DNA from: Pelagibacteraceae bacterium AG-414-M23
GTDB taxonomy: Bacteria > Pseudomonadota > Alphaproteobacteria > Pelagibacterales > Pelagibacteraceae
DNA: 64,000 bases
Assembly: GCA_003214525.1 (NCBI GenBank)
Contig: QCLN01000001.1
Span: 1-64,000 of the forward strand
Direction: 5' to 3'
The notes under the pieces were generated by a model. That model ran no database searches, was not told the origin of the DNA, and saw nothing but the letters and a program-made list of their open reading frames with translations. Below, piece after piece: positions 24,184-33,458 of this stretch. The translations under genes and the position numbers were made by a program. How positions within the stretch are numbered: position 1 is the first letter of the stretch; every line of letters begins with the position of its first letter.

Positions 24184-24393
24184 TTATGAGGTTTTTTGCA
24201 GATTAACTGCTGCTGGACCTTTTTCTGCGTCTTCAACTTCGAATGTAAGTTCATCACCTTCGTTTAAGAATTTTAAACCTGCTTCTCTTACAGCCGATGC
24301 ATGGACGAACACGTCTTTTTCTTTATCTTCTCTTTCGATAAACCCGTAGCCTTTTTTCGAGTTATACCATTTTATCTTACCTTTTAGACTCAT
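24184..24393 (-). CDS. Cold-shock domain protein
   Basis: A 69-residue single cold-shock domain that binds single-stranded RNA and DNA, probably as an RNA chaperone. The RNP-1 motif GYGFIER and RNP-2 motif DVFVHASAV are intact, and MSLKGKIKWYNSKKG is the standard start. A purine-rich ribosome-binding region (AAGAAAGAG) lies before the ATG. It is flanked by a palindrome in its leader and a long palindrome after its stop, so it is probably expressed as its own mRNA. Confidence 0.92.
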   Translation of the reverse strand: MSLKGKIKWYNSKKGYGFIEREDKEKDVFVHASAVREAGLKFLNEGDELTFEVEDAEKGPAAVNLQKTS

Positions 24394-24421
24394 TTGTACT
24401 CTTTCTTAGTTATTATTAATT

Positions 24422-24438
24422 AAGCTAAAATTTAGCTT
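24422..24438. promoter_or_regulatory. 17-base palindrome in the csp leader
   Basis: AAGCTAAA and TTTAGCTT flank a single base, forming a perfect inverted repeat about 28 bases upstream of the csp ATG and 54 bases after the tRNA-Phe end. It could be an operator, a leader hairpin or the end of the infA/tRNA-Phe transcript. The following sequence is AT-rich but not a clean T-run. Confidence 0.35.
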
Positions 24439-24491
24439 GATCGTTTGTTAAAGGATTTTTAAAATTTATTCAAGAAATAATTTGATTTGAA

Positions 24492-24567
24492 TGGTGGAAC
24501 CCCCTCAAATCGAATGAGGTCCTAACGCTTTTCAGGCGTTCGTGCGCACCAGCTACACCAGGGTTCC
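24492..24567 (-). tRNA. tRNA-Phe (GAA)
   Basis: Regular cloverleaf on the minus strand: acceptor GGAACCC/GGGTTCC, D arm GTGT...GCAC, anticodon arm AACGC-CTGAAAA-GCGTT (anticodon GAA), T loop TTCGATT, discriminator A and encoded CCA. It lies five bases after the infA stop on the same strand, so it is probably processed from the infA transcript. Confidence 0.96.
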
Positions 24568-24572
24568 ATAAT

Positions 24573-24788
24573 TTAAGATCGAAATATTATTCGACCTTTT
24601 GTTAAATCATATGGGGTCATCTCGACAGTGACTTTGTCTCCCTGTAGGACCCTAATACGATTTTTCCTTAATTTTCCGGCTGTATGTGCCGTAATCATAT
24701 GCCCGTTAGAAAGTTCTACTCTAAACATAGCGTTGGGTAATAAATCTTTTACTACTCCATCGAAAGTTAAAGTATCTTGTTTTGTCAA
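24573..24788 (-). CDS. infA: Translation initiation factor IF-1
   Basis: Binds the ribosomal A site during initiation. The 71-residue S1-like OB fold shows the family phrases [43 protein letters not shown] and [11 protein letters not shown]. It starts two bases after hisD and is followed by tRNA-Phe. Confidence 0.97.
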   Translation of the reverse strand: MTKQDTLTFDGVVKDLLPNAMFRVELSNGHMITAHTAGKLRKNRIRVLQGDKVTVEMTPYDLTKGRIIFRS

Positions 24789-24790
24789 AT

Positions 24791-26062
24791 TTAATAACTC
24801 CTAATTCTTGATTTAATACTTTGAGCATGACCTTCTAAGTTTTCATACTCGGCAAGTGTTATAGCTTGCTTGCCAATTACTTCAATACCCTTTTTTGATA
24901 AATTTATATAGCTAATTTTTTTATAAAAATCGCTGACATTTAATCCTGACGAAAATTTAGCTGATCCCATTGTGGGTAAAACATGGTTTGTGCCAGCATT
25001 ATAATCTGTAACTGCCATAGCAGAAAACTTGCCCATACAAATACTTCCAGCATTCAAAATTTTATTTATATATTTTTTAGGTTTAGATATATTTAACTCT
25101 AAATGTTCAGGGGAAATTAAATTTATCAAATCTATTACATTTTTATCATTCTTGGCATGTATTAATAAACCATTAGCTTTCAAACTTTTCTCTGCAATAT
25201 TTCTTCTAGGTAAATTTTTTAAGTTTATTTTAATTAAATTTTTAATTTCTTTTAAAACAGAGAGATCTTTTGATATTATAATAGATTGTGAATTAACGTC
25301 ATGTTCAGCTTGCGCAATTAAAGATGTGATAACACTTTTTATTTCAGTTTTTTTATCTGCCACCACTGTGATTTCAGAAGGACCAGCAATCATACCTTCC
25401 ACTCCTACATCTCCAAAAACTTCTTTTTTTGCTTTTGCAACATATATATTGCCAGGTCCAACTATTTTATCAACTTTTTGGATATAAGTTAAACTACCAA
25501 TGGCTTGCGCGCCACCTATTGAATAAATTTCCTTAATTCCTAATTTTCTAGCGACATAAATTACTGCTGGATTTAATTTATTATTTAATCTTGGATTAGC
25601 TAAAATAATTTTTTTAACACCTGCAATTTTAGCAGGAATAGCATTCATGAGCAAAGTAGATGGTAAATTTGCTGGAACATAAACTCCAACTTTATTAATT
25701 GGTACAGATCTGTAATGAAAAGTATTTTTTAGTTTATCTCTGTAACTTATGTTTTTTACTTTTTGGAGAGAGTGATATTTAAATATTCTATTGTAAGCAT
25801 AATCAATTGCTTTTTTAACCTTTGGATTTAAAGATGTTATTGCCTTATTTATTTCTCTTGAAGAAGGTTTAATGCGACTATTTTTGCTAAATTTTTTTTC
25901 GTATTTAATTAAAGCTTTATTTTTATTTTTTCTGATATCTTTAAGTATCTTAGAAACTACAGCAATGTTAGTGTTTTGAATAACTCCTCTGCGTTTATCC
26001 AATACTTTCTCTAACTGTAATATGCTTCTTGAGTTTGTAAACTTATTAATTTTAATCATCAA
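24791..26062 (-). CDS. hisD: Histidinol dehydrogenase
   Basis: Zinc enzyme for the last two oxidations of histidine synthesis. Motifs are [24 protein letters not shown] (NAD loop), [36 protein letters not shown] (metal and catalytic residues), ISPEHLEL and [12 protein letters not shown]. Length 423 is normal. It overlaps the DUF2948 gene by 11 bases; hisD-DUF2948-murA is a common alphaproteobacterial order. It is separate from hisG-hisZ-hisS, so histidine genes are scattered. Confidence 0.95.
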   Translation of the reverse strand: MMIKINKFTNSRSILQLEKVLDKRRGVIQNTNIAVVSKILKDIRKNKNKALIKYEKKFSKNSRIKPSSREINKAITSLNPKVKKAIDYAYNRIFKYHSLQKVKNISYRDKLKNTFHYRSVPINKVGVYVPANLPSTLLMNAIPAKIAGVKKIILANPRLNNKLNPAVIYVARKLGIKEIYSIGGAQAIGSLTYIQKVDKIVGPGNIYVAKAKKEVFGDVGVEGMIAGPSEITVVADKKTEIKSVITSLIAQAEHDVNSQSIIISKDLSVLKEIKNLIKINLKNLPRRNIAEKSLKANGLLIHAKNDKNVIDLINLISPEHLELNISKPKKYINKILNAGSICMGKFSAMAVTDYNAGTNHVLPTMGSAKFSSGLNVSDFYKKISYINLSKKGIEVIGKQAITLAEYENLEGHAQSIKSRIRSY

Positions 26063-26450
26063 CTTGCCTTAGATCCTCTAATGTAACTTCCATAATTTCT
26101 GCTTCAAGGGTTATAATTCCATTATTTGAAAATAATAGAATTATTTCATAATTATTTTGTTTTTTAAATAAATCTATAGCTAATAGCTCTAAAATATTTT
26201 CCTCATTATTTTGACTAATATTCTTTGATTGGGATTTCTCAATAAATTCAAATTTTAAAATACTTTTTATTTTTTCTATAGAGTTATTTTTTTCTTTATT
26301 TTCTCTTTCAAGAGATATTAAAAAAATTTTGTTGTCTTTTAAAAATTTGATTTCAGATTGCATAATTTTAGCTTCAGAACAGAGGGCTGAAATAACCCTT
26401 AGATCTTCTTGATTTTGGGCTATTATTTTTTTTAAAAATTTTTTAATCAT
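26052..26450 (-). CDS. DUF2948-family protein
   Basis: A 132-residue protein of unknown function, placed by position between murA and hisD and by the N-terminal phrase NQEDLRVISALCSEAKI, which resembles DUF2948 members. The rest alternates beta strands with a charged middle (NKEKN). It abuts murA without a gap. The family has no established function; cotranscription with murA and hisD is the only clue. Confidence 0.7.
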   Translation of the reverse strand: MIKKFLKKIIAQNQEDLRVISALCSEAKIMQSEIKFLKDNKIFLISLERENKEKNNSIEKIKSILKFEFIEKSQSKNISQNNEENILELLAIDLFKKQNNYEIILLFSNNGIITLEAEIMEVTLEDLRQVDD

Positions 26451-27719
26451 TTAAACTTTTGAAATTATTTTTATACCTAATTTTTTAAGTTTTAATTCAA
26501 GATTATAATAACCTCTCAAACCATGATAAATTCTAGAAATTTTAGATGACCCATTCGCTGCAATTGCGCCAAGGATAATTGAAAAAGTAGTTCTTAAATC
26601 CGATGAAATACAATCGGCTGAGTTAAGTTTTTTTTGACCTATTATAATAGCTTTATTTTTTTTTATAATAATTTTTGCTCCCATTCTATTTAGCTCAGGC
26701 GCTGCCATAAATCGGTTAGAAAAAATTGTTTCCTCAATTTGGCTTTTGCCTTGTATCGTTGTTAATACTGCCAATATAAGAGGCATATTATCTGTTGCAA
26801 AATTTGGAAATGGTCCAGTTTTTAATTTTATTGGTTTTAATTTTTTGCTTGAAATTAATTTTATTGAACTTTCATTTGATTCTATTTTATAACCAATTTT
26901 TTTTAATATCTCAATCTCAGATCTAAGATTAGCTGGATCAATATTGTTTATTTTAATTTTACAGTTAGTAATTGCACCTACACACAGATAGCTAAATGCT
27001 TCAATTCTATCTCCAATAATAGAATGCGTTCCATTAACGAGTTCTTTTATACCTTTTATTTTAATGGATCTTTTTCCTAAAAATTTAATATCTGCACCAG
27101 AGTTGTTTAAAAAATTAATTAAATCTATAACCTCAGGTTCAATTGAAATATTTTTTATATAATGAGTTCCTTTGACAAACACAGAGGCCATAATTAAATT
27201 TGAAGTTCCTGTAACCGTAACTTTTGGAAAATTATATTTACTTCCGATTAAACCATTTTCAGATGAAATATTAACATACCCCTTATTTAAAATATTATTT
27301 GCTCCTAAACTTTTAAATCCCGCAAGATGCCAAGAAGTGTCTCTAACTCCTAATGCACATCCTCCTCCTAAAGCTACTTTAATTTTTTTTTGTGGATATC
27401 TTCCTAATAATGAACCCATTGTTAAAACTCCAGCCCTCATTGTGGAAACTAAATTATAAGGAACTATTAACTTATGATTTTTTTTATTAGTTATTGTCAT
27501 CATTTTTTTTTTCTCTGAAATGTCTACTTTAGCGCCTAAAGATACTAAAAGATCCTTCATAGTTAGTACGTCTTTTACAAATGGAACATTTTTTAAAATT
27601 ACTTTATTTTTAAATAAAATAGATGCTGCCATTAAAGGAAGACAGGAATTCTTGGCTCCACTTATGTTTACTTCGCCCTTAATAGCTTTATTAGGGCCTT
27701 TTATTATAAATCTTTTCAT
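26451..27719 (-). CDS. murA: UDP-N-acetylglucosamine 1-carboxyvinyltransferase
   Basis: First committed step of peptidoglycan synthesis. Motifs: ISGAKNSCLPLMAASIL at the start, LGGGCALGVRDTSWH (the cysteine that fosfomycin modifies in other MurA enzymes is present), EPEVIDLINFL, GDRIEAFSYL and FATDNMPLILAVL. Length 422 is standard. It belongs to the minus-strand run dcd-murA-DUF2948-hisD-infA. Confidence 0.95.
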   Translation of the reverse strand: MKRFIIKGPNKAIKGEVNISGAKNSCLPLMAASILFKNKVILKNVPFVKDVLTMKDLLVSLGAKVDISEKKKMMTITNKKNHKLIVPYNLVSTMRAGVLTMGSLLGRYPQKKIKVALGGGCALGVRDTSWHLAGFKSLGANNILNKGYVNISSENGLIGSKYNFPKVTVTGTSNLIMASVFVKGTHYIKNISIEPEVIDLINFLNNSGADIKFLGKRSIKIKGIKELVNGTHSIIGDRIEAFSYLCVGAITNCKIKINNIDPANLRSEIEILKKIGYKIESNESSIKLISSKKLKPIKLKTGPFPNFATDNMPLILAVLTTIQGKSQIEETIFSNRFMAAPELNRMGAKIIIKKNKAIIIGQKKLNSADCISSDLRTTFSIILGAIAANGSSKISRIYHGLRGYYNLELKLKKLGIKIISKV

Positions 27720-27723
27720 TATT

Positions 27724-28275
27724 TTATTTTGATTTTGCTAAAGTAATTCCTGTTTGCCCTTGATACTTCCCACCTCTATCCGCATAAGAGATTTCTGGCT
27801 GTTCTCCTTGGAAAAATAAAATTTGAGCTGCTCCACTATTTGCATACAGTCTTATAGAATTACTTGTGTGATTTGAAAATTCCAAAACTAGATTTCCGTG
27901 CCAGCCTGCCTCGAGAACTGTAGGAGGAGTTCCTAAACCACACCTTGCATAAGTTGATTTCGCAGTAACAAGTCCTGTCACATTACGTGGCATTTTAAAG
28001 TATTCTAAACTACTAGCTAACGCAAAAGAATTTGGAGGAATTAAAATAGAATCCTCCCCTTTTACAGTAATAAAGTTATCTTCGCTAAAATTTTTTGGAT
28101 CTGCTGTTGCTCCTTTTATATTAGTAAATATTTTAAATTCCGATCCACATCTAAGATCATAGCCAAAAGAATTGAGTCCATGGCTAATTCCTTTTGATAT
28201 ACTTTTGCTAACAAAAGGATTTATCATTTCTTCATCTTCTGCAAATTTTTTTATTTGTTTATCACTTAGAATCAT
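27724..28275 (-). CDS. dcd: dCTP deaminase
   Basis: Deaminates dCTP to dUTP for thymidylate synthesis. The trimeric dUTPase-fold motifs are present: GYDLRCGSEFKI, KSTYARCGL, VLEAGWHGNLVLEFSNH (catalytic Glu) and AQILFFQGE, plus the tail RGGKYQGQTG. Length 183 is normal. Its start overlaps the small upstream ORF by 14 bases. Confidence 0.95.
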   Translation of the reverse strand: MILSDKQIKKFAEDEEMINPFVSKSISKGISHGLNSFGYDLRCGSEFKIFTNIKGATADPKNFSEDNFITVKGEDSILIPPNSFALASSLEYFKMPRNVTGLVTAKSTYARCGLGTPPTVLEAGWHGNLVLEFSNHTSNSIRLYANSGAAQILFFQGEQPEISYADRGGKYQGQTGITLAKSK

Positions 28276-28375
28276 TTTTTTTTGTAATTTTTTTTTGTAA
28301 AATTTTTCTTTTTTTTAAATTCTTTCTTAAAGCATTCTCAAGATCAAGCTTTGAGGGCTTTCTTTTTTTATTCAT
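28262..28375 (-). CDS. Small basic ORF of 37 residues before dcd
   Basis: Too short for the track. The ATG at 28375 opens MNKKRKPSKLDLENALRK and the frame stops at 28262-28264, overlapping the dcd start. The composition is basic and helical. Short proteins with an ALRxNLKKRK phrase are common in alphaproteobacteria, and this one fills an otherwise tight gap between dcd and the 70-residue gene. Translation is not proven. Much of the 3' part is poly-A, so the reading frame may be fortuitous. Confidence 0.45.
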   Translation of the reverse strand: MNKKRKPSKLDLENALRKNLKKRKILQKKITKKNDSK

Positions 28376-28382
28376 GTATTAA

Positions 28383-28595
28383 CTATTTCTTATCTGGATT
28401 TGTTAAATGGTCTAGTGTGATTACTGTATCTAAAGGAATTGTCTGATCTTCTTTTTTATTTTTTTCTACTAAACCTTTCTCGTTAGCTTTTGCTTGCTTC
28501 TTGGCTCTTTTCTCGGCAAGCTTTTTCTCTCTCTTAGCTTGCTTTTCCATAGCTTTGGCACCTCTGGTGCTTTTATAATCGTAGTGTATACCCAT
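28383..28595 (-). CDS. Small lysine-rich hypothetical protein
   Basis: A 70-residue protein, MGIHYDYKSTRGAK followed by a Lys/Ala/Glu-rich helix (KQAKREKKLAEKRAKKQAK) and a less charged tail ending DHLTNPDKK. I do not recognise a named family. The ordered N-terminus and C-terminus, good start and position at the head of the dcd run argue for a real gene. A role in nucleic-acid or ribosome binding is only suggested by charge. Confidence 0.6.
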   Translation of the reverse strand: MGIHYDYKSTRGAKAMEKQAKREKKLAEKRAKKQAKANEKGLVEKNKKEDQTIPLDTVITLDHLTNPDKK

Positions 28596-28680
28596 GGTGT
28601 CATTCCTTTGTCTGATATTTACTTATAAATTAAGTCAATAGTTTGTCAAATTTAGTTTTATACAATATTCTCGAGAAAAA

Positions 28681-28754
28681 GCCTCGATAGTTAAATGGTA
28701 TAACAGGTCCATGGTAAGGATCAGTTTCCAGTTCAATCCTGGGTCGAGGCACCA
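28681..28754 (+). tRNA. tRNA-Thr (GGT)
   Basis: Plus-strand cloverleaf: acceptor GCCTCGA/TCGAGGC, D stem GTTA/TAAC, anticodon arm GGTCC-ATGGTAA-GGATC (anticodon GGT, reading ACC and ACU), T loop TTCAATC, discriminator A and encoded CCA. It ends one base before the stop of the convergent VTT gene. A possible promoter (TTGTCA with AT-rich -10) lies in the 85 bases upstream, shared divergently with the 70-residue gene. Confidence 0.94.
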
Positions 28755-28755
28755 A

Positions 28756-29472
28756 TTATTTATAAAAAAATTTTCTCAAGAATATAGCAATTAAAACTAG
28801 AATAATAATTCCAATAATTGGAAGGTAAATATCAGCTGTTAAAATTAATTCTGCAAAAGTTGGAGGTTCATTATTTTCCTCTAAAATTTTGCTTAAACCT
28901 GCGCCTAATGAAACGCCAACAAATAGCTGTGGGGCCATTCCAATTATAGAGCCAAAAAAGAAATTTTTTATTTTTACATTAAATAAAGCTGGCAAAATGT
29001 TGGAAATAAAAAAAGGTATGCCTCCAATGAATCTATAAATTAAAAAAAATATAAACTCATTTTTTTTAAATTTTTCAGTCAAATTGAAAAATCTTTTAGA
29101 AAATTTTTCTTTAATAATATCTTTAAAAAAAAAGTTTGCGAAAATATAGAGTATTGTTGCTCCAAAAGACAAACTAAAAACAACAAGAAAAGTTCCTAAT
29201 AATTTTCCAAAAATAAAACCTCCAACTAAGAATACTGGTGAGCCAAATCCTAAAAGAAAAACCCAAACAACTGTGCAAATAAAAAATATTATACTTAATA
29301 GAATTATATTGCTGTCTTTAAATCCTTCTAGTTTATCCCTATTAGTTTTTATGAACTCATAATTTGTAAAGTCTTGAATTGAAAAATTTTGGAATAAAAA
29401 CCACAAAAAAATTGAAATTATCAATATGTATGAAATACTAATATATATTTTGATATTTTTTGTATTGTTCAT
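28756..29472 (-). CDS. VTT (TVP38/TMEM64, DedA-like) membrane protein
   Basis: A 238-residue polytopic inner-membrane protein with about six hydrophobic segments. The VTT core is visible: LGFGSPVFLVGGFIFGKLLGT, FFLIYRFIGGIPFFISNILPA and GMAPQLFVGVSLGAGLSK, with the re-entrant GxxxR...G...PF pattern of the superfamily. Family members act as lipid scramblases or flippases, so a role in phospholipid handling is plausible. Its stop lies against the tRNA-Thr 3' end. Confidence 0.85.
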   Translation of the reverse strand: MNNTKNIKIYISISYILIISIFLWFLFQNFSIQDFTNYEFIKTNRDKLEGFKDSNIILLSIIFFICTVVWVFLLGFGSPVFLVGGFIFGKLLGTFLVVFSLSFGATILYIFANFFFKDIIKEKFSKRFFNLTEKFKKNEFIFFLIYRFIGGIPFFISNILPALFNVKIKNFFFGSIIGMAPQLFVGVSLGAGLSKILEENNEPPTFAELILTADIYLPIIGIIILVLIAIFLRKFFYK

Positions 29473-29554
29473 GGTAATAATTTATTAAAAATCCCTGTAC
29501 TTATATAGTTTTATTTTCTATAAGAACGAAATTTTAACAGTAATTTAATAACCT

Positions 29555-29689
29555 ATGAAAAGAACCTGGCACCCAAGTAGAGTAAAAAGAAAAAGAAAAC
29601 ATGGTTTTAGATCTAGAATGTCTACAAAAAAAAGGCAAAAGGTTCTAAAAAACAGAAGAAGAAAAGGTAGAAAAAAACTATCAGTTTAA
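29555..29689 (+). CDS. rpmH: 50S ribosomal protein L34
   Basis: Absent from the ORF track because of its size. The ATG at 29555 opens [21 protein letters not shown] and the frame ends KGRKKLSV at 29689, 44 residues. The sequence is the classic L34. The stop overlaps the rnpA start (TAATG). The 82 bases upstream hold the likely promoter for the rpmH-rnpA-yidD-yidC run; a TATATAG stretch near 29500 is a candidate -10. Confidence 0.97.
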   Translation: MKRTWHPSRVKRKRKHGFRSRMSTKKRQKVLKNRRRKGRKKLSV

Positions 29690-30030
29690 TGAAAAGCAAA
29701 ATTTTAAGTCTTTCAAAGAGTGAGGATTTCAAAAATTTGTTAAACGGAAGAAAAATTTCAAATCCTTATTCAACAATTTTCTTTAAAAAACTTTCTTCAA
29801 AAAATAATAAATTATTGAATGTTAGTTTTGTTGCAAAAAGAAAAATTGGAAATGCGGTTAAAAGAAATAAAATTAAAAGAAGACTAAGAAATATTATGAA
29901 TGATGCTGCCAAAAAGGTAAACATGAATTTAAACTATTCTTATTTATTTATTGCAAAAAAAAATATGTATGATGCTGAATATAAAATGATAAAAAGTTCA
30001 ATAATTAAAGATTTATCAAAAGTAAAATAA
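29689..30030 (+). CDS. rnpA: Ribonuclease P protein component
   Basis: Protein cofactor of the RNase P ribozyme that matures tRNA 5' ends. The 113 residues include the family core VAKRKIGNAVKRNKIKRRLRNIM at about residues 45-67 and the hydrophobic YLFIAKK strand. It is coupled to rpmH by a one-base overlap and to yidD by another, in the usual order. Confidence 0.93.
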   Translation: MKSKILSLSKSEDFKNLLNGRKISNPYSTIFFKKLSSKNNKLLNVSFVAKRKIGNAVKRNKIKRRLRNIMNDAAKKVNMNLNYSYLFIAKKNMYDAEYKMIKSSIIKDLSKVK

Positions 30031-30251
30031 TGAAAATAATATTCATATATATAATCAAATTATACAAATTAACTTTATCTCCAATTCTTGGTCCAAGCTG
30101 TAGATATCTGCCAACTTGTTCAGATTATTTTATCGATTGTCTTAATGAATACGGTGTTATCAGAGGTACATTAAAAGGCACTAAAAGAATTCTATCATGT
30201 CACCCTTTCGGTGGAGAAGGATATGACCCTGTAAAGAAAGGTAAAAATTAA
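30030..30251 (+). CDS. yidD: Membrane protein insertion efficiency factor YidD
   Basis: Small amphipathic protein that assists YidC-mediated membrane insertion. The signature LYKLTLSPILGPSCRYLPTCSDY with its conserved cysteines is present, then RILSCHPFGGEGYDPV. The 73 residues match the family. It sits between rnpA and yidC with one-base overlaps. Confidence 0.95.
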   Translation: MKIIFIYIIKLYKLTLSPILGPSCRYLPTCSDYFIDCLNEYGVIRGTLKGTKRILSCHPFGGEGYDPVKKGKN

Positions 30252-31936
30252 TGGATTTAAAAAATACTCTAGCAGCAGTATCATTAAGTGCAGCTATTAT
30301 TGTTCTATGGGGTTTATTTTTTGCACCGGATACAAAACAAGTCAAAGAAGCTCAATTAGAAAAAGAAAGAAATGAACTTGTAAATAATGAAGATGCGCCA
30401 AAATTAATTGAAAATGAAGAAATAAAAGTATTAACAAGAGAAAAAGCTATTAACGAAAGCTCAAGAATTATATTTGAAAACGAAAATATTATTGGTTCAA
30501 TATCTTTAAACGGTGGAATTATTGATGATCTTACATTTAAAAAATACACAACCTCAGTTGATAATGAAGAAAAAGTTGTTCTATTAAATCCTAAAGAAAT
30601 CAAAACTGGTTATTATATAGACTCCGGGTGGGCTATTAATAATAATGAAATTGAAGCACCAAACAATAAAACAGTTTGGGCAATAGAAGGAAATAGTAAA
30701 CTTACACCTAACAATCCTGTCAAATTAACTTGGACTAATACTAGTAATATTAAATTTGAAAAAATAATAAAACTAGATGATAAATTTTTATTCAATATCG
30801 AACAAAAAATAATAAATAATTCAGAAAAAACCTATAATTTTTATCCATATGGACAAGTAATAAGAAATACAGCTCCGCAAGTAACTAATTTTTATATATT
30901 ACATGAAGGTCTTCTTGGTGTATTTGATGGTGAATTAGTCGAAAAAGATTATGATGATATTGAGGATAAATCTTATTCCAAAAATGCTAATGAAGGGTAT
31001 GTTTCGATTGTTGATAAATATTGGGTTGCAAGCATCATTCCTGAAAATAATAAATCATTTAGAGCCGACTTTGATTACAAAAATAAATTTAGAGCAAGTT
31101 TTATAGAAAACAAACCAACAGTCGTTGGAGCGAATGAAACAAAATCTAATAAATTTAAAGTTATAATTGCTGCAAAAGAGGTGGATATCATTGATGGATA
31201 TGCAGAAAACCAAAATATAAGTAAGTTTGATTTAGTAATTGATTGGGGGTGGTTTTATTGGATTGTTAAACCATTATTTTTTGCAATCGATTATTTTTTT
31301 AAACTTACAGGTAATTTTGGAATAGCAATTATTTTAATTACCATTTGTATAAGAATTGCATTCTTTCCACTTGCAAATTTATCGTTTAAATCGATGGCTA
31401 GAATGAAACTTCTTCAGCCTGAAATGGCAAGACTTAAAGAGCTCCACAAAGAAGACAAAGTAAAGCTCCAACAAGAAATGATGGCTTTATATCGAAGAGA
31501 AAAAGTAAATCCTTTGAGTGGTTGCTTCCCCATACTTCTCCAGATTCCCTTCTTCTTCGCTATATACAAAATGTTATTTGTAACAATCGAGATGAGACAT
31601 CAGCCTTTTTTTGGATGGATTAAGGACTTAAGCGAAAGAGATCCAACAAGTATATTTAATGCCTTTGGTTTAATTCCATGGGATCCACCATCTTTTTTAT
31701 TGATTGGTGCCTTTCCGTGCCTAATGGGACTAACAATGTGGCTTCAACAAAAACTAAATCCTGCTCCTCCAGATCCAATTCAGGCAAAAATATTTATGTT
31801 CTTTCCTTTGTTTTTAACCGTAATCTTAGCTCCATTTCCAAGTGGATTGGTAATCTATTGGACATTTAATAATATTTTCACAATGATGCAGCAAGTTGTT
31901 ATTATGAGAAAGACAACTGTTAAAACTCAAGTCTAA
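30251..31936 (+). CDS. yidC: Membrane protein insertase YidC
   Basis: Inserts and folds inner-membrane proteins with or without SecYEG. The 561 residues have an N-terminal signal-anchor helix, a large periplasmic beta domain (residues of about 50-340) and the C-terminal five-helix insertase core: GNFGIAIILITICIRIAFFPL, NPLSGCFPILLQIPFFFAIYKMLF and FPSGLVIYWTFNN. Many alphaproteobacteria carry engB between yidC and argB; here argB follows after two bases and no engB is present. Confidence 0.96.
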   Translation: MDLKNTLAAVSLSAAIIVLWGLFFAPDTKQVKEAQLEKERNELVNNEDAPKLIENEEIKVLTREKAINESSRIIFENENIIGSISLNGGIIDDLTFKKYTTSVDNEEKVVLLNPKEIKTGYYIDSGWAINNNEIEAPNNKTVWAIEGNSKLTPNNPVKLTWTNTSNIKFEKIIKLDDKFLFNIEQKIINNSEKTYNFYPYGQVIRNTAPQVTNFYILHEGLLGVFDGELVEKDYDDIEDKSYSKNANEGYVSIVDKYWVASIIPENNKSFRADFDYKNKFRASFIENKPTVVGANETKSNKFKVIIAAKEVDIIDGYAENQNISKFDLVIDWGWFYWIVKPLFFAIDYFFKLTGNFGIAIILITICIRIAFFPLANLSFKSMARMKLLQPEMARLKELHKEDKVKLQQEMMALYRREKVNPLSGCFPILLQIPFFFAIYKMLFVTIEMRHQPFFGWIKDLSERDPTSIFNAFGLIPWDPPSFLLIGAFPCLMGLTMWLQQKLNPAPPDPIQAKIFMFFPLFLTVILAPFPSGLVIYWTFNNIFTMMQQVVIMRKTTVKTQV

Positions 31937-31938
31937 AA

Positions 31939-32787
31939 ATGAAACTAGAAAATTTGTTACCTAAAGATGGTCCATCCATCAATGAAGTAAATAAATACAT
32001 TGATAAATATAAAAATGATATAATTGTTGTTAAATGTGGTGGCAGTTGTTTAATTGATAAAAATTTATTTGACCAATTAATTGAGGATATTTCAATTATA
32101 AATAAATTGGGTTTAAAAGTTATAGTTGTTCATGGTGGTGGAAAAAATATAAAAAAAAAACTTGATGAGGCTAAATTAGAAACTAAATTTATTAATGGAT
32201 TAAGAGTTACTGATGAAAAGACTGTTAAGATTGTAGAAGAGTCATTAATTGAACTAAATAATGAAATAATTTCTGAATTAAGAGATAAGAATTGTGAAGG
32301 AGTAGAATTTTCTCCAAATAATAATAATATAATTTTTGTTGATCAAATTAGTAAGGAATTAATGTATGTTGGTAACCCTAAAGAAATTAAATCAGATAAA
32401 ATGCTTAAACAAGTAGAAGCAAAAAAAGTTCCAGTTATTGTGCCAATTGGAAAAGGGCAAGATAATAAAAATTATAATATAAATGCCGATACTACTGCTG
32501 GTGCTATAGCAAAAAAAATTAATGCAAGAAGACTGCTTTTAATGACAGACGTAGAGGGAGTTTTGGATAAAGATAAAAAACTTATTTCGGAAATTAAATC
32601 AGATACTGCTAACAAAATGATGGATGATGAGATTATTACTGGTGGAATGATACCTAAAATTAATACATGTATCGATGCTGTAAATAATGGTGTTACTGGT
32701 GTGGTAATTGTTGATGGAAGAAAATCTCATTCAATTTTATTTGAAATATTTTCTGACAAAGGTGCAGGAACATTAATTAGAAAATGA
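31939..32787 (+). CDS. argB: Acetylglutamate kinase
   Basis: Phosphorylates N-acetylglutamate, the second step of arginine synthesis. The amino-acid-kinase motifs are IIVVKCGGSCL, VIVVHGGGKNIKKKL, NINADTTAGAIAKKI, LLLMTDVEGVLD and GGMIPKI. The 282 residues are normal. It is far from the argF-argD pair at the left edge. It overlaps the HAD gene by 4 bases. Confidence 0.94.
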   Translation: MKLENLLPKDGPSINEVNKYIDKYKNDIIVVKCGGSCLIDKNLFDQLIEDISIINKLGLKVIVVHGGGKNIKKKLDEAKLETKFINGLRVTDEKTVKIVEESLIELNNEIISELRDKNCEGVEFSPNNNNIIFVDQISKELMYVGNPKEIKSDKMLKQVEAKKVPVIVPIGKGQDNKNYNINADTTAGAIAKKINARRLLLMTDVEGVLDKDKKLISEIKSDTANKMMDDEIITGGMIPKINTCIDAVNNGVTGVVIVDGRKSHSILFEIFSDKGAGTLIRK

Positions 32788-33455
32788 AAAATCTTAATAA
32801 TATTAAAAATATCTTATTTGATTGTGACGGCGTTTTATATGAAGATCTAGAAGCAGTTTTTGGTCAAGTAAGTAAAAGAATGACTCAATACATCTCTAAT
32901 AAACTAAATGTAGATTTAAAAAAAGCAAAAGAATTACAAACTAGTTATTTTCATAAATATAATACTAGCTTAAATGGTCTTATGATCCATCACAAAGTTG
33001 ATCCAAAAGATTTTTTAAAATTTGTGCATGATATAGATTTAAGTTGTTTAAATAAAAATGACATTCTTAGAGACGAATTAATTAATTTAAATTTAAAAAA
33101 ATATGTATTCACAAATGGTAGTAGAGAACATGCTGAAAATATAATTCGCCAATTAGGTATAGAAGATTTATTCGATGATATTTTTGATATAGTTGATGCG
33201 AAATATTTTCCTAAACCAGATCCTAATAACTATGATTTAATGTTAAAAAAGTTTCAAATTGATCCTAAAGAAACATTATATATCGAAGATATAGCGAAAA
33301 ATTTATCTATAGCAAAAAAATTAGGCACAACTACTGTTTGGTTAATTAATGAAGAACAATGGGGTAAAAAAGACTCAGATAAAGAATTTATAGATTATAA
33401 GATCAAAAATGTATCTTTATTTTTAAAAGAAATAAGGTTATTAAAAAGTTCATAA
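32784..33455 (+). CDS. HAD-family pyrimidine 5'-nucleotidase-like phosphatase
   Basis: A 223-residue haloacid-dehalogenase hydrolase. Motif I is LFDCDGVLY, motif II VFTNGSREHA, motif III PKPDPNNY and motif IV YIEDIAKNLSIAKKLG. These and the cap wording resemble the SDT1/pyrimidine 5'-nucleotidase group commonly found next to argB in alphaproteobacteria. Substrate is inferred only; a broad nucleotide or sugar-phosphate phosphatase is possible. Confidence 0.83.
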   Translation: MKNLNNIKNILFDCDGVLYEDLEAVFGQVSKRMTQYISNKLNVDLKKAKELQTSYFHKYNTSLNGLMIHHKVDPKDFLKFVHDIDLSCLNKNDILRDELINLNLKKYVFTNGSREHAENIIRQLGIEDLFDDIFDIVDAKYFPKPDPNNYDLMLKKFQIDPKETLYIEDIAKNLSIAKKLGTTTVWLINEEQWGKKDSDKEFIDYKIKNVSLFLKEIRLLKSS

Positions 33456-33458
33456 ATT

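Noticed and set aside
25029-25487. 152-aa plus-strand ORF within hisD
   Set aside because: Antisense shadow of a fully conserved hisD.
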